Of a DNA stretch of 64,000 nucleotides, positions 34,036 through 46,305 are shown in pieces. Position 1 is the first letter of the stretch. Each line of letters starts with the position of its first letter. The stretch covers positions 46,496,933 to 46,560,932 of the forward strand of contig CM055104.1 of the NCBI GenBank assembly GCA_029204225.1. Direction: 5' to 3'. A program made the position numbers and the translations under genes. The notes under the pieces were generated by a model. It searched no databases. It worked only from the letters and a program-made list of their open reading frames with translations, and was not told the origin of the DNA. The DNA is from Diphasiastrum complanatum. Taxonomy: Eukaryota > Streptophyta > Lycopodiopsida > Lycopodiales > Lycopodiaceae.

Positions 34036-36479
34036 TGGTATCAGAGCTATTTTATGTAGCCTGATAAGCTTTCATGATAACAAGACTCTACTAGCCAATA
34101 GAGTAATTGTCTTCTTGTTCTGTAAATCAGTACCAGATTTTCATACTTAGGTCACTGATAGTTTCTCCTATCACCTAGAGTAATCTTCCACATGGATTCC
34201 CAAGGGAATGCCAGTCCTATCATGGACAAGCTTGACAGAGCCAATTACCATCAGTGAAAATTTAAGATGAAAACTGTACTAATGGCTAAAGAATTTTATG
34301 ATGTTGTTACAAGTGCATGAGGGAAACCCGAAGCAGACGACACATCAATCACCAGATGGAAGCTGAACGATGGAAAGGCCTTCGCGTTGATCATCCTCAA
34401 CATTTCAGTATATCTCAGGAAGAAATTTTGCTCCCTCAAGACGGCGAATGGTGATTCTTTGTAGAATCACGTCAACCAATTCAAGAACCTGCTGAAGCAA
34501 ATGGCCATTGTCGGATCTATCATAGACGATCAAGATGCAGTGATGTAACTGCTTACAACCTTGCCAAGCTCATACGACAACTGGGTGACGATCATCACGA
34601 CACACTTAGAACTGACTCTTTCGAGAGTCATTACAATGTTGTTGCAGGAAGACATGCGAAAGAATGAAGCCTCAAGTTCCTCAGCTAATTCTCACGCTTT
34701 GTACACGAACAAGAGCACGACTAAGCAGAAGAAGAAGAGAGGCCTGAAGCAATCAAAGCAATACCAGAAACCAACACAACACAAAGAACAATCAAATCCG
34801 CAAACGGAGAAGAAGTTGTTCTGTAGATACTACAAGCGCCATGAAATTCAAGACTTCCAGATACTGCAAGCGAAGAACAACAACAAGGGGCAGTCGAATC
34901 AAGTGGCAAATGCAGCTATAGAAGCTCCACAGCCTATTCAAGAAGCGGATCATGATGTCTTCATGACCAGCCATCAAGGAGCATCCAGTGACAGTTCTTG
35001 GTTTCTGGATTCCGGTGCCACTTAGCATATGACCAGTCTCATTGGCTGTTTCGAGTCCTATACACCCTACAGTACCAATAAGTATGTTCACCTTGGCGAC
35101 AATAATAGCACAGAAGCTATTAAAAGTGAAGGTATTGTAAGATTAAGCTTTGCAAATGATTAGTCTAAGCTACTTTCTAAAGTCCTGTATGTACCAAATT
35201 TATCTACGAATCTGCTCTTGGTACGCAGAATCACAGATCTAGAATTTGAATGTGATCCATGCAAAGTAGTTGATAGGACAGGCAACATCCTAGCACTCGA
35301 AAAGAGACATGGATACTTGTATAAATTCAGTCATTCTGCCTCTAGTCAAGCGCTCAGTACTTCTATTCATGGAAATAAAAGTTTACTTTGGCATTATAGA
35401 CTTGGTCACTTGAATCATGCTAGTTGTACAACAAATGTCTAGACAATCTATTGTTCTTGATCTTGACTATCCTCGTGATAAAGTCGAGTTACCTGTCTGT
35501 CAAGACTATCTAGTTGTTAAACAGAACCATTTAAATCAAGCCATCAGCATATTGCTAGAGGATTTGTACATTCAGACATTTGTGGCTCGATGAAAAATCC
35601 TTCGTTGAAGGATGCAAAGTATTTTATAACTTTTATTGATGAATTTTCTAGAAGAAATATGGTGTACTTTATAAAATAAATAAAAAAACCTTCAATTGCT
35701 TCAAATCTTCAAGGAGTGTGTAGAAAAAGAGACTAGAAGGACGATCAAGGCCCTAAGGTCAGACAATGGTGGATAATATATCTCTACCGAGTTTAAGGAG
35801 TACTGCCAAAGCCAAGGCATTGAGCAGCAATTCATCACTCCTTACAGTCCTCAATCTAATGGCTTAGCCGAGAGGAAGAACCACACCCTGGTTGAATCAG
35901 CCAAATGTATGCTAGTGCATGCATCGTTGCCCAAGAGATTCTGGGCCGAAGCGGTCTCCACTACAGCTTACGTCCAGAACAGATGTTCAACCAAGGCCCT
36001 CTCAGGCATGACATCCCATGAGGTGTGAACCTAAGAGTGTTCGGATGCGTTGCCTACGCGCAGATCCCAAAAGACACGAGGAAGAAATTTGACTTCCAAG
36101 GTCTCAAGACCATCCTGATTGGATATACTTCATCTGATAATACATACAAGCTGTATGATCCTGATACCTAGCAAATCTTGTGTAGCTGGGATACAGTCTT
36201 TATCGAGGATCAGTTCGTCGACATCAAAGGAAAGGGTATTACTCCAGGAGAACCTTCATCACCTACCATTGACCTGACTATCCGAGCTTCTGGCTCAGGC
36301 ATGTCCATTGTCGACCCACTTTTCGACAGCGAATCAGACGAAGACGTTCCAACAACAAGTCTTAGGAGTGATTCATCAATCGATTCCTCCTAGAAGATCA
36401 AGCCAAGTGTGCACACAACCACAAGGTATACTCCTGAGTCTGCATGTCTCTTGATACAGAAACCAACAACAGTCGGACT

Positions 36480-36796
36480 TTGTATTGTCAATAATAAGTT
36501 TATTCCTTTCACAGATTGGATTAGCTTTGTGAAGCACGCGGTTTTGTCCGCTATTGTCTTGTGCTCACCATCATTATTGGCCTGTATATTTTGCTATACT
36601 TAATCTGATTACAGCTTTGGTTGTTCTACATTCAGATTTGTGTCAATATTGCTATGCTTTTCTACATTTTGTCTGATTCTCTTATTGCTTAATCTGGTAG
36701 TATGTTCTTAGCGAATTATTATTAGTCTAGTTGTTTGCGACTAATATTTAGTCTCGTCTTTCGCGACTAATTCGCGACTAATTATCAGTCGAGCTA
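36480..36796 (+). repeat. Partial 3' LTR of Copia B
   Basis: Matches 33417-33730 of the 5' LTR with scattered substitutions. Both LTR ends are missing, so the 3' side was truncated after insertion and an internal deletion removed RT, RNase H and the LTR start. Confidence 0.85.
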
Positions 36797-37136
36797 AATA
36801 AGGAGCCAAAGTAGGAGATTAATGATGCTAAAAGCAATGAACCTTCTTATAGAATCTGAGCAATGACTCCGCTGGGCTCACACAATTTGTCCTTACAAAG
36901 AGCTGACTCTCTAAATCGTTTATTGTCAAAAATAGTTCTGCTAATTGCCTACTAATACTTCAGATGCTAAGATAGATTTTTTGATCAATCTCCAAGTAAC
37001 TTTTTGGTGACTAATTAAATTGTTTTTAATTTTATATTGCATAGAGTCCAAACACTGTTTTTGTTATCCTATTTTGTAACTTTTTTGATCTCATGTTGAT
37101 TTGTTTAGCTATTTGATAGCTTGTATTAGGGAACAT
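36797..37136. other. No gene recognised
   Basis: AT-rich spacer between the truncated Copia B LTR and the P450-like fragment; no open frame with recognisable motifs. Confidence 0.4.
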
Positions 37137-37400
37137 CTAGGGAATTACTAATGTGATTTCAATTTTTGACATCACTAACAATCCTTTTTTCCAATTTTCC
37201 AACATCCCAACACAAATAGAATCTGTGCAAAAGAATTGGGCAAGCTCAACTCCAAATCCAACTTTGCAAATGGAATCCAATGTAAGTCTTGAGAAAAGAT
37301 GTTGTAGAGAAAATGCACATACATGCACAGAGATGGTATACAATTTCAAGGCCGAAGATTTTTTATCTTGGCAGAAGGCTTGGATGTAAGGTTGTGTCAA
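37137..37400 (-). pseudogene. Cytochrome P450 fragment (CYP86-clan-like)
   Basis: Minus-strand frame of 87 codons containing LQHLFSRLTLDSICKVGFGV, which closely matches the conserved mid-protein block of CYP86/CYP94/CYP704 fatty-acid hydroxylases (usual form xDLFMRLTLDSICKVGFGVE). The residues before it (SALKLYTISVHVCAF) are only weakly compatible, and after GVEL the expected sequence is lost. No heme-binding Cys loop, ExxR or PERF motif is present nearby, so this is a captured or decayed scrap of one exon. It lies next to repeats and ~1.5 kb from the SAUR gene. Confidence 0.55.
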
Positions 37401-37649
37401 ACAAGAACTCGTGAAATTCTGCCATGCAAGGTCGCGCTAAAGTCTTCTAGAAAATTGAGAGACCATCATAGGGGAGGGAAGGTCAATATTTAGGGCCCTT
37501 TCATTGAGGGGTCCCTACACAACCTTTTGAGCATAAGGTTGAGTAAGACTATCCCTATTAGTAATGTTAAATTCTGTTTGTTGGGGCCTTGTGTAAACTC
37601 TTCAAGAAATCAAAGATTTGATTTCAAAGAGAGGGCCCATGGCATGCAT

Positions 37650-37945
37650 GCTCCAAGTGTAGGGTGGTAGCCCAAGGCGGAAAGGGTAGTAGATGAGGGC
37701 CTTTCCCCATGGGAAGTTAAGCCTTGAGATTTATGCTTAGGCATATGATATTGGACATTTGTCATGTTACAACCCACCCTTTTGCAGAAAAGCTTTAAAA
37801 CACAACTAATACATTTGCTAGTGTACATTTGCTAGTGTGGAAGGGTCACAGACGAGGAAGGCCTTTTGCTATAGAAAATCAAGCCTCTAGATTCTTCTGA
37901 GGCATATCCCATTGGACATTTGTCATGTTACAAGAAGTTGTGTAA
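37650..37945. repeat. Degenerate two-copy tandem repeat
   Basis: Two related units, about 37690-37770 and 37860-37940, share GGCCTTT...AAGTTAAGCCT..., GGCATAT and ATTGGACATTTGTCATGTTA at the same relative positions (period about 170 bp). No gene. Confidence 0.6.
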
Positions 37946-38892
37946 CACAGCTTAATACTTTTGCAACGTTGGGCGCGTGAGCTTGGACTCAATTGTTCTT
38001 AAAAAAAAGTAGGAGGGACACCTTCCCATGGACATGAATCACGGATTTTTTCCATCTTCTGTATTCCCAAAAACTTCAAATCCTTCTTCCAATGAGCAAT
38101 GGCTTCGGAGAGCTCATCTGCTCACCCTTTGAAACCACTACTGACCTGAATGGAGGACCTCCCGCTCTCGGTCTTTGCTCCATGGGGGCGTGCTCTAAGG
38201 GCTCTTTTGGCTTTGATTTTTAGTGGAGAGATGACCGTTACTTGAGGACCCTTCCTACCTCCATGCCTGCTCTCAACAACGGCTAACTCCTCCTCCTCAA
38301 CAACAAACAAAAAAAACAAACGGTATCTCTTCCTTCCTTCCTTTTTCTCCCAGATTCCTTCTCCTCCTCCAATCCGGCGTCAATTCCTGCTCTTCTTCCG
38401 ATCCAATTCACTATAATAGAGAGGAGTCTCTTCTATTAATCCACCAAGATTGTGGAATGAATTCATCTCATGGGTACCTAGATGCGCTATCATTGTCATT
38501 GTCAGATGTTAAGAGCTGCAGAATCTGAGCAAGACACAGGATCTGAGTGAGCATGACAATGTGATCAGCTTCGTCTTGTGTTCCAAAAAGAAAGGGTTCT
38601 CTTGCAACTCTCTCAAATTTCTGAATTCTTTAGTAATTCCTGCACTTGGTAAGCATTTCAAGTTTTCGCTATGTTCTTCTGTACACTGCATCAGTGTGAT
38701 TATAAGGCATGTGCAATTTTTCTTATATACCTTGCAACGCACATATAGTAGTAGTTTTAGTCTTCTTGCAGTTATCTTATAGGGCTTTCAGCTTGCAATA
38801 GATGCTGCGTTGTCAAACGTTGAGATGTGTTGCTATTATATGTGCTCATTACTTGCTATAGACAGTGATTCTGGCTGCTCCAGTTTGACAGG
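37946..38892 (+). promoter_or_regulatory. Upstream region of the SAUR gene
   Basis: No protein motif. CTATAATAG at 38411-38419 is a possible TATA box about 480 bp before the ATG, after a CT-rich stretch (38320-38400) of the kind found in plant core promoters and leaders. TTTGACAG at 38884-38891 immediately before the ATG would serve as a splice acceptor for a 5' UTR intron. I cannot tell a leader intron from plain promoter without transcripts. No TGTCTC auxin-response box was noted near the ATG. Confidence 0.35.
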
Positions 38893-39411
38893 ATGGCTAC
38901 AAAGACCAAGACCATGAGAAAAGTCTTGAACATCATCCGACAGAGGCCAAGGTCAGCTGCAAGTCACGATGAGGCCAGCCCGCCTTTGCTCCAGAAGCGA
39001 ATGCGGGAACTTTCTTCTTCGTCGTGGGGCAATGCTCTGCAGGAAAATGACTATAATGCATGTTTTTGTGTGAATTTCTCGTCCAAGAAGGCGAAGAAGT
39101 TAGTGACAGTTCTAGTTGGTCCAGAAAAACGATCGTTCAAAGTCCCGCCTCATTTTCTAGATCACATGCTGGTGCAAGGGTTGCTTGAGAAGAGCCTGTC
39201 ACAGAAGGAAGCGGAAAACGACATTGACGAGAAAGAAAACGAGCATCGAGCTCTAATGTGCAGAAAGGTAAGTTTTCCCCGGGACTCTAAGGGAATCATT
39301 CACTTTGACTGCGATGCAATATTATTTGAACACATCTTATGGCTGCTGAAGAAAGATGACCCCTCACTTCGTCAACTCAACCTTGACGAATTAATGGAGT
39401 TTTACACTTAA
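38893..39411 (+). CDS. SAUR-like (small auxin-up RNA) protein
   Basis: Single uninterrupted frame of 172 codons, ATG to TAA, no intron. The N-terminus is basic and variable (KTKTMRKVLNIIRQRPR), as in SAURs. The diagnostic core starts at about residue 73 with VTVLVGPEKRSFKVPPHFLD, followed by MLVQGLLEKS, an acidic linker, and the second conserved block with a Cys before the hydrophobic helix (FDCDAILFEHILWLLKKDD, about residues 137-156). Length fits the longer SAUR class. In plants SAURs restrain PP2C-D phosphatases and promote growth at the plasma membrane; that role is family knowledge. The frame is clean while everything around it is decayed, which suggests a functioning gene. An expanded KEAENDIDEKENEH insert sits between the two core blocks. 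Confidence 0.88.
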   Translation: MATKTKTMRKVLNIIRQRPRSAASHDEASPPLLQKRMRELSSSSWGNALQENDYNACFCVNFSSKKAKKLVTVLVGPEKRSFKVPPHFLDHMLVQGLLEKSLSQKEAENDIDEKENEHRALMCRKVSFPRDSKGIIHFDCDAILFEHILWLLKKDDPSLRQLNLDELMEFYT

Positions 39412-39414
39412 AAG

Positions 39415-41088
39415 CTGCAACAGATTATGGAATTCTTAAAAGCTTGTACAGATTCCGGAATTCTTATAAACTGGTAAGAATTTATATGATTCTTTATTTT
39501 GCTTCTGCAAAGCAAATCATCAAGAAGCCAGTTAGTTAGTCCAAATTCCTTCGAGCTTATGTTAGCTCAGAGATCCAAGAAATGGGAACATGTGTAGCAC
39601 TGCGTGTGCTTTTGTGGTATTCCAGAACAGTTACATCTACAATAGTACTGAGATGTCATTGCATGGAAACAATCTTGAGATGTGTGACGATTTGTTATCA
39701 TTTTAACAGATTAGAGTGTAAAGCATTCTTTTCTCAAAAGCAGGTGCCACCGTAAACTGTTATTTTGTGTATCAGACCTGATTCTTGGACAATCTCAGTC
39801 AGGTTTCCATCGATGAGTTTTCTACGAAGTGGTTGCTTTTGACATGAACATTCTTGTTGTGGTCTTCTAGCCTTTTATGGGTTTCTTGCATGCAATTGAC
39901 AACTTTTAATCAAATTAGTTGGTGATTTAATGGATTGATCGTTACACGTTCATAATAATATCAACTGATATCCATTGATGCCAGCTTAGTGAGGCATATG
40001 TGAGACATTTTGTGCTAATCTGAAGCGTGCATTTCATTTCATTCATGATTTTTGTGATCTCTCATGAAAACTGACTTCCTGGAAAACATCATTTGCCATT
40101 TATTGAATGAAAAATTTGTCTTTCATGATATATTCACATTCAAGTAGTAGCATATTTAGATGTTATAACATCTAAATCTGCTGATCGCAAGTGGAAGGAA
40201 TGAAACTTGGAAATAGAGTCAATGGATTCACGATTCCATAATTTTGAAATCACCATCGCAACAAAATGTTTAATGAATGTCAATCATGTAATAATGTATG
40301 TAGTCTTCAATATGCATCTCTACAAAATCCTTCGAATACTGATTCAAGAGGTGAAATATTCCCTTGATGAACTGAAAAAGAATCGATGACGTAGTATGTA
40401 TTCAAATATATCATAGATATCAAAAGTAAACAAAACAACATGTGTGTGATATGAGTGCATTAATTTCTAAAAGACTTTTTGCTTCATGTATTTGGAACAA
40501 GTTTTTTTTTATAGCACCAAACTAAGTAAACATTAATGTCTTGTAGATAAATCAAACATGAAAGGCTTTTTTGCCAATGTGCTTTCTTCCTACAGTCTCT
40601 CGGAGTCTAGACTAGACTGCATAATTGCTTCTATAAATACTCTTGGGTTCTATCTTGTTTTTTTTGTTAATGATCAATGATCAATGATGTTTTGATTCTC
40701 TCTTGCAAAAATTAATTTGAATACATAATACTACTAATTCATAGATCTTGATTGAAGTTGAGCATTTTGTGTAGTGTTTCTGATTTGGCACAAGAGCTCA
40801 TATTATCTTTTGCAACCTTGTATTGGCAACCTTGGATTGTATACTCTTGTATACAAGTGTTTTGTAATAAAGCCTTTGGGCATCTTTAATGTTTTTTTCC
40901 ACATTGATGTCATTATACTTTATAATTGCAATAGATGAATGAAATCAATGATATTCATTAGATGTCATTGTTCCCTTTCATTCACTTATTGTGTTCCATC
41001 ACTCATTGTTGCTCCTGAAATAATTATTCTACAAGTGGAAAGTAGGACGAATTCAGGTTGAAGTTTTACTTTTGTGGTAGGAAGGGAT
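39415..41088. other. No gene recognised (3' flank of the SAUR gene)
   Basis: AT-rich sequence with short shadow frames. The first few hundred bases probably include the SAUR 3' untranslated region. No canonical AATAAA was assigned. Confidence 0.4.
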
Positions 41089-41505
41089 ACTTCGCAGTGC
41101 TTCAAGCAAAAAAAAAAATATAAAGCAAATATAAATAATATAAGCATTTAAAGATAAGAGAGTGACATTGAAGAGTCATCCATGATATCCATTTTCTCAT
41201 AATCAAGCTTCAATGGTGAATGAAACCCATGGTGGATTGGTAGTGGGGCTAGCTCTCATATGACTAGCCAAAAGGGTAAGCCAAAAGGCTAGCTCTCATA
41301 CTTCGCAGTGCTTCAAGCAAAAAAAAAAAATGGTAAGCAAATATAATTATTAATAAGCATTTAAGGATAAGAGTGTGACATTGAAGAGTCATCCATGATA
41401 TGATATCCATTTTCTCATAATCAAGCTTCAATGGTGAATGAAACCCATGGTGGATTGGTAGTGGGGCTAGCTCTCTCATATGACTAGCCAAAAGGGCCAC
41501 TTTTC
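41089..41505. repeat. Local tandem duplication (~200 bp, two copies)
   Basis: 41089-41275 and about 41298-41503 share ACTTCGCAGTGCTTCAAGC, an A-run, AAGAGTCATCCATGATA and GACTAGCCAAAAGGG in order, with a few indels. No gene. Confidence 0.85.
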
Positions 41506-41559
41506 TCAACTTTCTCGTTATGATGGTTCTAAAATGTTCATTCCTATAGCAAATGATCA

Positions 41560-43300
41560 TCACGATAGAGGGTATAGGAAGTGTGCCTACAATCTAGGAT
41601 CTTTAAAAATGCCGAAGCTTGATGGTGTGTTGTATGTATGTGCCTAGCATCACCAAAAACTGGTTGAGTGTTGGATAATAAATTTCATGGTGAGTTTGAT
41701 GTGGATGGATACTTGCTTGATCAAGATTTAAATCCTCCATTAGATCATTCATTCTAGCTAGGTAAAGGATAATGACTTTTTATTGTCATTTCATAACGTC
41801 TATCTTTCTTACTTACTAAAAGTATAAGTGCTCCTCAAGGTCTCCCATGGCCCATCTGTAAACAATCATGAAGCTACTTAGCAATTTCGTTATTTTTCCT
41901 TGGGGCTCATCTTATATGGAAAAAGTGATACACGAGAATTGTTGGAAAGAAGTACTATCTAATGGTCTAGAGACACCCTTGGAGGGCGATAGGCCTTCAT
42001 TCAAGGCATTAGTTAGAAAAAAAACATCAACAAATTCTTGTATAAGACTCATAAACATTTACCCTAGGATTATTTAAAGGCACGCAATTAGACAAACACA
42101 TACATCAATAGAAAAAATTCATGAAGCTTAATTGGCGATTTCATTTTTTTCCTTGGGGCTCATCTTATATGGAAAAAGTGATACAAGAGAATTGTTGGAA
42201 AGAAGTACTATCTAATGGTCTAGAGACACTCTTGGACACCCTTGGAGGGTAAAATAGGCCTTCATTTAGGCCATTGGTTAGAAAAATACATCAGCAAATT
42301 CTTGTTTAAGACTCTTACCCTAGGATTACTTAAAGGCACACAATTAGACAAACATATACATCAATAGAAAAAGTTCAGTTCAAATAACAATTTCACTCAT
42401 TCGTTCATTTCCTAGACTAGCTCATTCCCTTGAGTTTTCACTTTTCTCATTCATCCATGGTTAGCATTCATGTCTGCTATATGCGACCAAAGAAATTTCA
42501 TGGCATCCACCATATCTATAAGTTAGCAACACCCTATCGTAAAGAGGGACATTCAATTGCTACTTAACATCTCCCTCCCACACCCCCCACACCCCCCCCC
42601 CACAAAAAAAATGTCTTTTGCAAATATTAGAGCTTATTCATATCGATCATTGTGGCCTAGTGCAAACATCATCTCAAGGGGGAGCCAAATAATTTACTTC
42701 CTTAATTGATGATTATTCTCAATCTCTATCGTCATATTTTCGAAATCAAATTTAGAAGCTTTCAATAGCTTCAATAATTAAGGTTTGGCCAAAAAATAGA
42801 CAAGGAAACATATCAAGAGCCCAAATGATCTGATTGAGATGAGAGGAAGTAGATATTTCCACCAAATTTGGTAAGTGGTGCAAAGATTGAGAGATTTCAA
42901 GACACTTTCTATTGAAACGATGTTTTAGAAATAAAGTATAGGACCCTTGTACATTCAAAACAAAGATTATTCTAGTTCATGGCAAACTTCTTAAATGAAT
43001 TTGGATTGAGACTATTGTTACAGCCAACCATGTCCAAAATATTTGTCACTACCATAGATTTGTCAAAAGAAAGACTTCACACAAAGCATGAACATGTTTG
43101 AAACTGAATGTCAAACACCTAAGAGTATGATTTACCAAGCTTCCAACAAAACTTTGAAAAAATGTAATTCTTCCAACAAAAGATTAATTTTCATTGGCTG
43201 CAATGAGGGCTACAGACTTGTCAATCTAATAGGAGGACGAGTTCCAAAATCTCAAGAATTTAAAGATAATATTTAGAATAGTCGAAAATTAGAATTTGGC
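41560..43300 (+). pseudogene. Decayed Copia remnant: protease edge and integrase
   Basis: Near 41600 a short KMPKLDGVLYVC and ITKNWLSVG reading matches the Copia segment between protease and GAG-pre-integrase (usual LxNVLYVPxLxKNLLSV). The 41866-42374 duplication follows. From 42620 the integrase begins: LELIHIDHCGLVQT (first Asp), FTSLIDDYSQ, and after many breaks a last recognisable HFIGCNEGYRLVN-like region near 43190. Catalytic LRSDNGGEF and Glu blocks are not readable. Strongly mutated, plus strand. Confidence 0.65.
41866..42374. repeat. Tandem duplication (~255 bp, two copies) inside the Copia remnant
   Basis: 41866-42118 and 42119-42374 share ATCATGAAGCT, CCTTGGGGCTCATCTTATAT, AGTACTATCTAATGGTCTAG and CAATTAGACAAACA in order. 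The second copy has an extra short repeat of GACACTCTTG. No coding motif was identified. Confidence 0.9.
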
Positions 43301-43639
43301 ACTAATAAGGAGTCAATATTATAGTCTTGAAAATCTAAAGCTCTCGTAAAGCATCAAAATTTCTAAACTGCTTAAAATTAGTTCAAAATTCAAAACTCTT
43401 GTAGAGGTGGGATCATTCAAATTAGGGTCTTGTATCAATTATGAGCTTGAGGATCAACTTGTGCTCTGAAAGTTAGCTAGAATTTGACATCCTCTTCAAT
43501 GCTTCATGATTTTTTACTTTTTTCACAACAATCATTGAGCTTATTTTGGCTTGAGAAGTTCTATCCAATATCAATGCAGAAAAGCAGTAAGAAGATATGA
43601 ATGAACAAAGTATAATTTTTTTTATTAAGACAACAAACT

Positions 43640-44165
43640 TGGACCCCTATCAATTTTTTAATGCAAAGAAACTACTTCAATAAATGTATAGCTTTTGAGT
43701 TACATGATGGGTGGTTTAAACTTGTGAGACTTAAACCTGTTTATTCAAGGATAGATGATGATATTGTCAAAAAATATGCTAAAGATATATGTAGCGATTA
43801 TGCCCTAGAATTCTTGAAAAGTAAAAAATGGATACATTGTTCCACTTTGTAAAAAAGAAGGTGCCAATAATGAACGACAGTGGATTACCAGACACTTATA
43901 CATTAACGGTGTCGATAAAGCACAACATAACCCTTGTTTTATGTGTATGTATGTTGTAAAAAAATTGGCCATTAAAAGACTTGATAGCCCAGACTTTACT
44001 CCTTTTCCTAATAGCACAACTAATTTCGTCTCAAATTCTTTAGAATACATAAATGCTACAATGAGTAAGTTTTTACCAAAGGACTTCATTTATTCGAATG
44101 AACTCCCTTATCTGTTATGTACATATAAAACTCATAAAAAAAATCTTTTACACGAATGCACATGA
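43640..44165 (+). pseudogene. Coding-like relic, possibly an RT of Penelope-like type (tentative)
   Basis: Two plus frames join through a frameshift in the A-run near 43825. The first reads NKCIAFELHDGWFKLVRL, RIDDDIVKKYAKDICSDYA; the second YIVPLCKKEGANNERQWITR, NPCFMCMYVVKKLAIKRL, FLPKDFIYSNELPYLLCTY and KTHKKN. Composition is protein-like on only this strand. A short block LPYLLCTYKTHKK loosely recalls the L-P-x-L-x-x-x-K-x-H-K sequence of Penelope-like RTs, but no catalytic Asp pair is present, so the assignment is weak. Confidence 0.3.
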
Positions 44166-44189
44166 GTGCTTCTTTTCTAGATGTGCAGT

Positions 44190-44290
44190 GTCATGTGTAG
44201 CATTGAATGCCAATAAGTGTCTATTCGGGGTCCCCTATGGAGTGTTGTTAGGACACGTGATTGCTTTTTATTCCATGACCATTTGAATAC
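44190..44290 (+). pseudogene. Scrap of Gypsy reverse transcriptase
   Basis: The frame reads LNANKCLFGVPYGVLLGHVI, matching the Gypsy RT segment after the catalytic box (usual LNxxKCxFGxxxxxFLGHxVS). It ends within 30 codons. It is the only RT-type Gypsy sequence in the window and is separated by a junction from the gag fragment that follows. Confidence 0.5.
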
Positions 44291-44336
44291 TTCGCGTATG
44301 TGATTCCATTTATAACAAAGTAGATCATGTAGCAGC

Positions 44337-46305
44337 TAGACCTCAACAATCTGCTCTTGGATACCCGGAACGTTTAGCCTTACCTGCCCCACCAAAGCAC
44401 TCCGCTCCTCCTGCCAATTTCATGGAACCAGAACCTTACGAAAGTGCTGAGCAATGGAACTATGGTACTGATCAAGAAGGTGGATTTTTAGGTGGATCTT
44501 CGGAACAGCATGCTATTTATGCTGCCGCTCAACAACAACCTCTAGAAATTGGACCAGAGCACCACTTGGATGCTTTGCATGTGGAGAAAATCACAGAGTT
44601 GCAAAATGTCCAAATAAAAAAAAATTATACCATTATGTTATGACTGTGGTTATGGGCTATAAAGACTGTCCAACAAGACCGAAGCCACCACCAGCTACAG
44701 CACCTGTAAATTTGATAACAATCAAGCAAAGACCAACAGCTCCGAATAAATCAAGTGCACCCTTGATGGTGGTCACTAGAGCACATAAGCAGAAAGAACC
44801 AGTAGTGGATCCAATACCTGCTGATTCTATACTATTGAATGATATACAAACAACATCGGGAGTCTATCCAAATCTTAATGTAGAAAAATGAAGATATCAG
44901 AATATGACGCAGTGGATCAAACATCTGCAAGAAGAAGAGGAGCTTGAGGCTGCTAAAGCAATAGCTGAAGTTCATTCTTCACCATTGCAGCCTCCAAGAA
45001 ATTTGCGTACGGATATGAATGATTAGTTACATCATCATGAAGAACCCTTCAAGATGACTGAACCGAAAGCACCACAAACAGAACTGCTCATGAACATTTT
45101 GTCCAGCAAGATCAATATTTCATTGGGAGAGTTCCTGAAGTTGGTGCCAAAAGCAAAAGAAGTCTTAGCACAAAAGTTAGCTCAAGAAGAATCAGAAGTC
45201 CATTAGGAGCCACTTTTTTGTGCTAGATTTGAAGAATCTAATGAAGTACTCCATGTTGGAGCCGCTTGGGAAAGTGAACAAAAGAATATCACTCTGTCGA
45301 TACAACATAGACAATTTCCTAAGGAAGCAGCTGTGATAGATGGCAATTCAGGAGTTAACTTGATTTCTACAAAACTATGTGCAAAATGGGGCCTTACAAA
45401 GATCAAGCCTACTACTTTTGCTATTAAGCTAGCTGATCAAACAACAGTTCGTCCGTGAGGAATGGTTGAAGATATACCTGTCAGAATTGCAGGAGTACAG
45501 TTCGTCATTACTTTCGTAGTAATGGACTTACCAGAAGCGCCAAATGTCTACCGAGTTCTATTGGGACGTCCATGGTTACGAGTTGCACAAGTAATTCATA
45601 ACTGGGGTACTGGAAAAATCACTTTTGAAAATTGTGAACGTGCAGTTAATGTTGATCCTACAACTTGGACTATCAAACCAGTGGTTCAAAAAGAAGATGA
45701 CAATTCGTCAACAACGGATCATACTTGTGATCGACCAGAGAAAAATTTGGGAGCTCATTACAATTCCCAAACAGATACTGTCCATTGGAATGAAGCTCTT
45801 GCAATGATTGATTGTACAGCAGGATAAAGAAAGTGCCATTCTTATTGGATAAAGGCAAAGGAAAAGTCAAGGATGATTCTACAAGTCAAAATTCCAGTAA
45901 GACATCATCGTCTAGGAAGTCTTCACCTTTGAAGAAGAGTTTATCATCTCAGAAGTCATCACCTCCACGATCAATTCCTGCTAAGAAGGCTAAGCGAAGA
46001 TCCGAGACAAGTCCTTTCGAAAAAGGACAAGCAGATTTAGTCCAGCATGATATGCCTGAACATTTTAAACATTATACACTGGATGATGTAGTTATCATGT
46101 TACCTAAAGCGCATCATGAACCTGAAGAACACGTGCTAGAATCGAAAGAGATTTACGATGGCCCAGCTAGGACGCAGCCAATGAATCTTGTTCAACCAAG
46201 AGAACCGGAAAAGATTGTACAAGTTGGATCACAACTTACTCCTGAACAATATCAAGCACTCCGCATGTTACTTATTAAGTATCAGAATTGCTTTGCATGG
46301 ACTTC
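44337..46305 (+). pseudogene. Second Gypsy fragment: gag C-terminus, protease, linker
   Basis: Same family as 16967-27297 and collinear in its normal order: LALPAPPKHSAPPANFMEPE, a damaged zinc-knuckle zone near 44575-44650, APLMVVTRAHKQKEPVVDP, SGVYPNLNVEK, then the protease with a changed catalytic loop (AVIDGNSGVNLIS near 45335), VLLGRPWL near 45560, a basic Ser/Lys linker (SSRKSSPLKKSLSS) near 45920, and the RT entry KYQNCFAW near 46280, where it is cut by Copia C. Stops at 44889, 45205 and 45457. No LTR is attached. Confidence 0.9.

Larger units (their letters stand above)
32837..36796 (+). mobile_element. Copia B: gag-protease-integrase with 5' LTR, RT deleted, partial 3' LTR
   Basis: 5' LTR 32837-34035, primer site TGGTATCAGAGC at 34036-34047, gag ATG at 34192. 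Pol reads through a zinc knuckle with a disturbed second half (CRYYKRHEIQDF), protease WFLDSGAT near 35000, GAG-pre-integrase LWHYRLGHLNHAS near 35390, and integrase pieces FVHSDICGSM, FITFIDEFSRR, NGLAERKNHTLVESAK in shifting frames. The post-integrase segment LRVFGCVAYAQIP follows near 36030, and the element reaches 36400. RT and RNase H are missing; at 36480 the sequence jumps into the middle of the LTR (matching 33417-33730) and stops at 36796. Inserted in the gag of Copia A. Confidence 0.88.
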
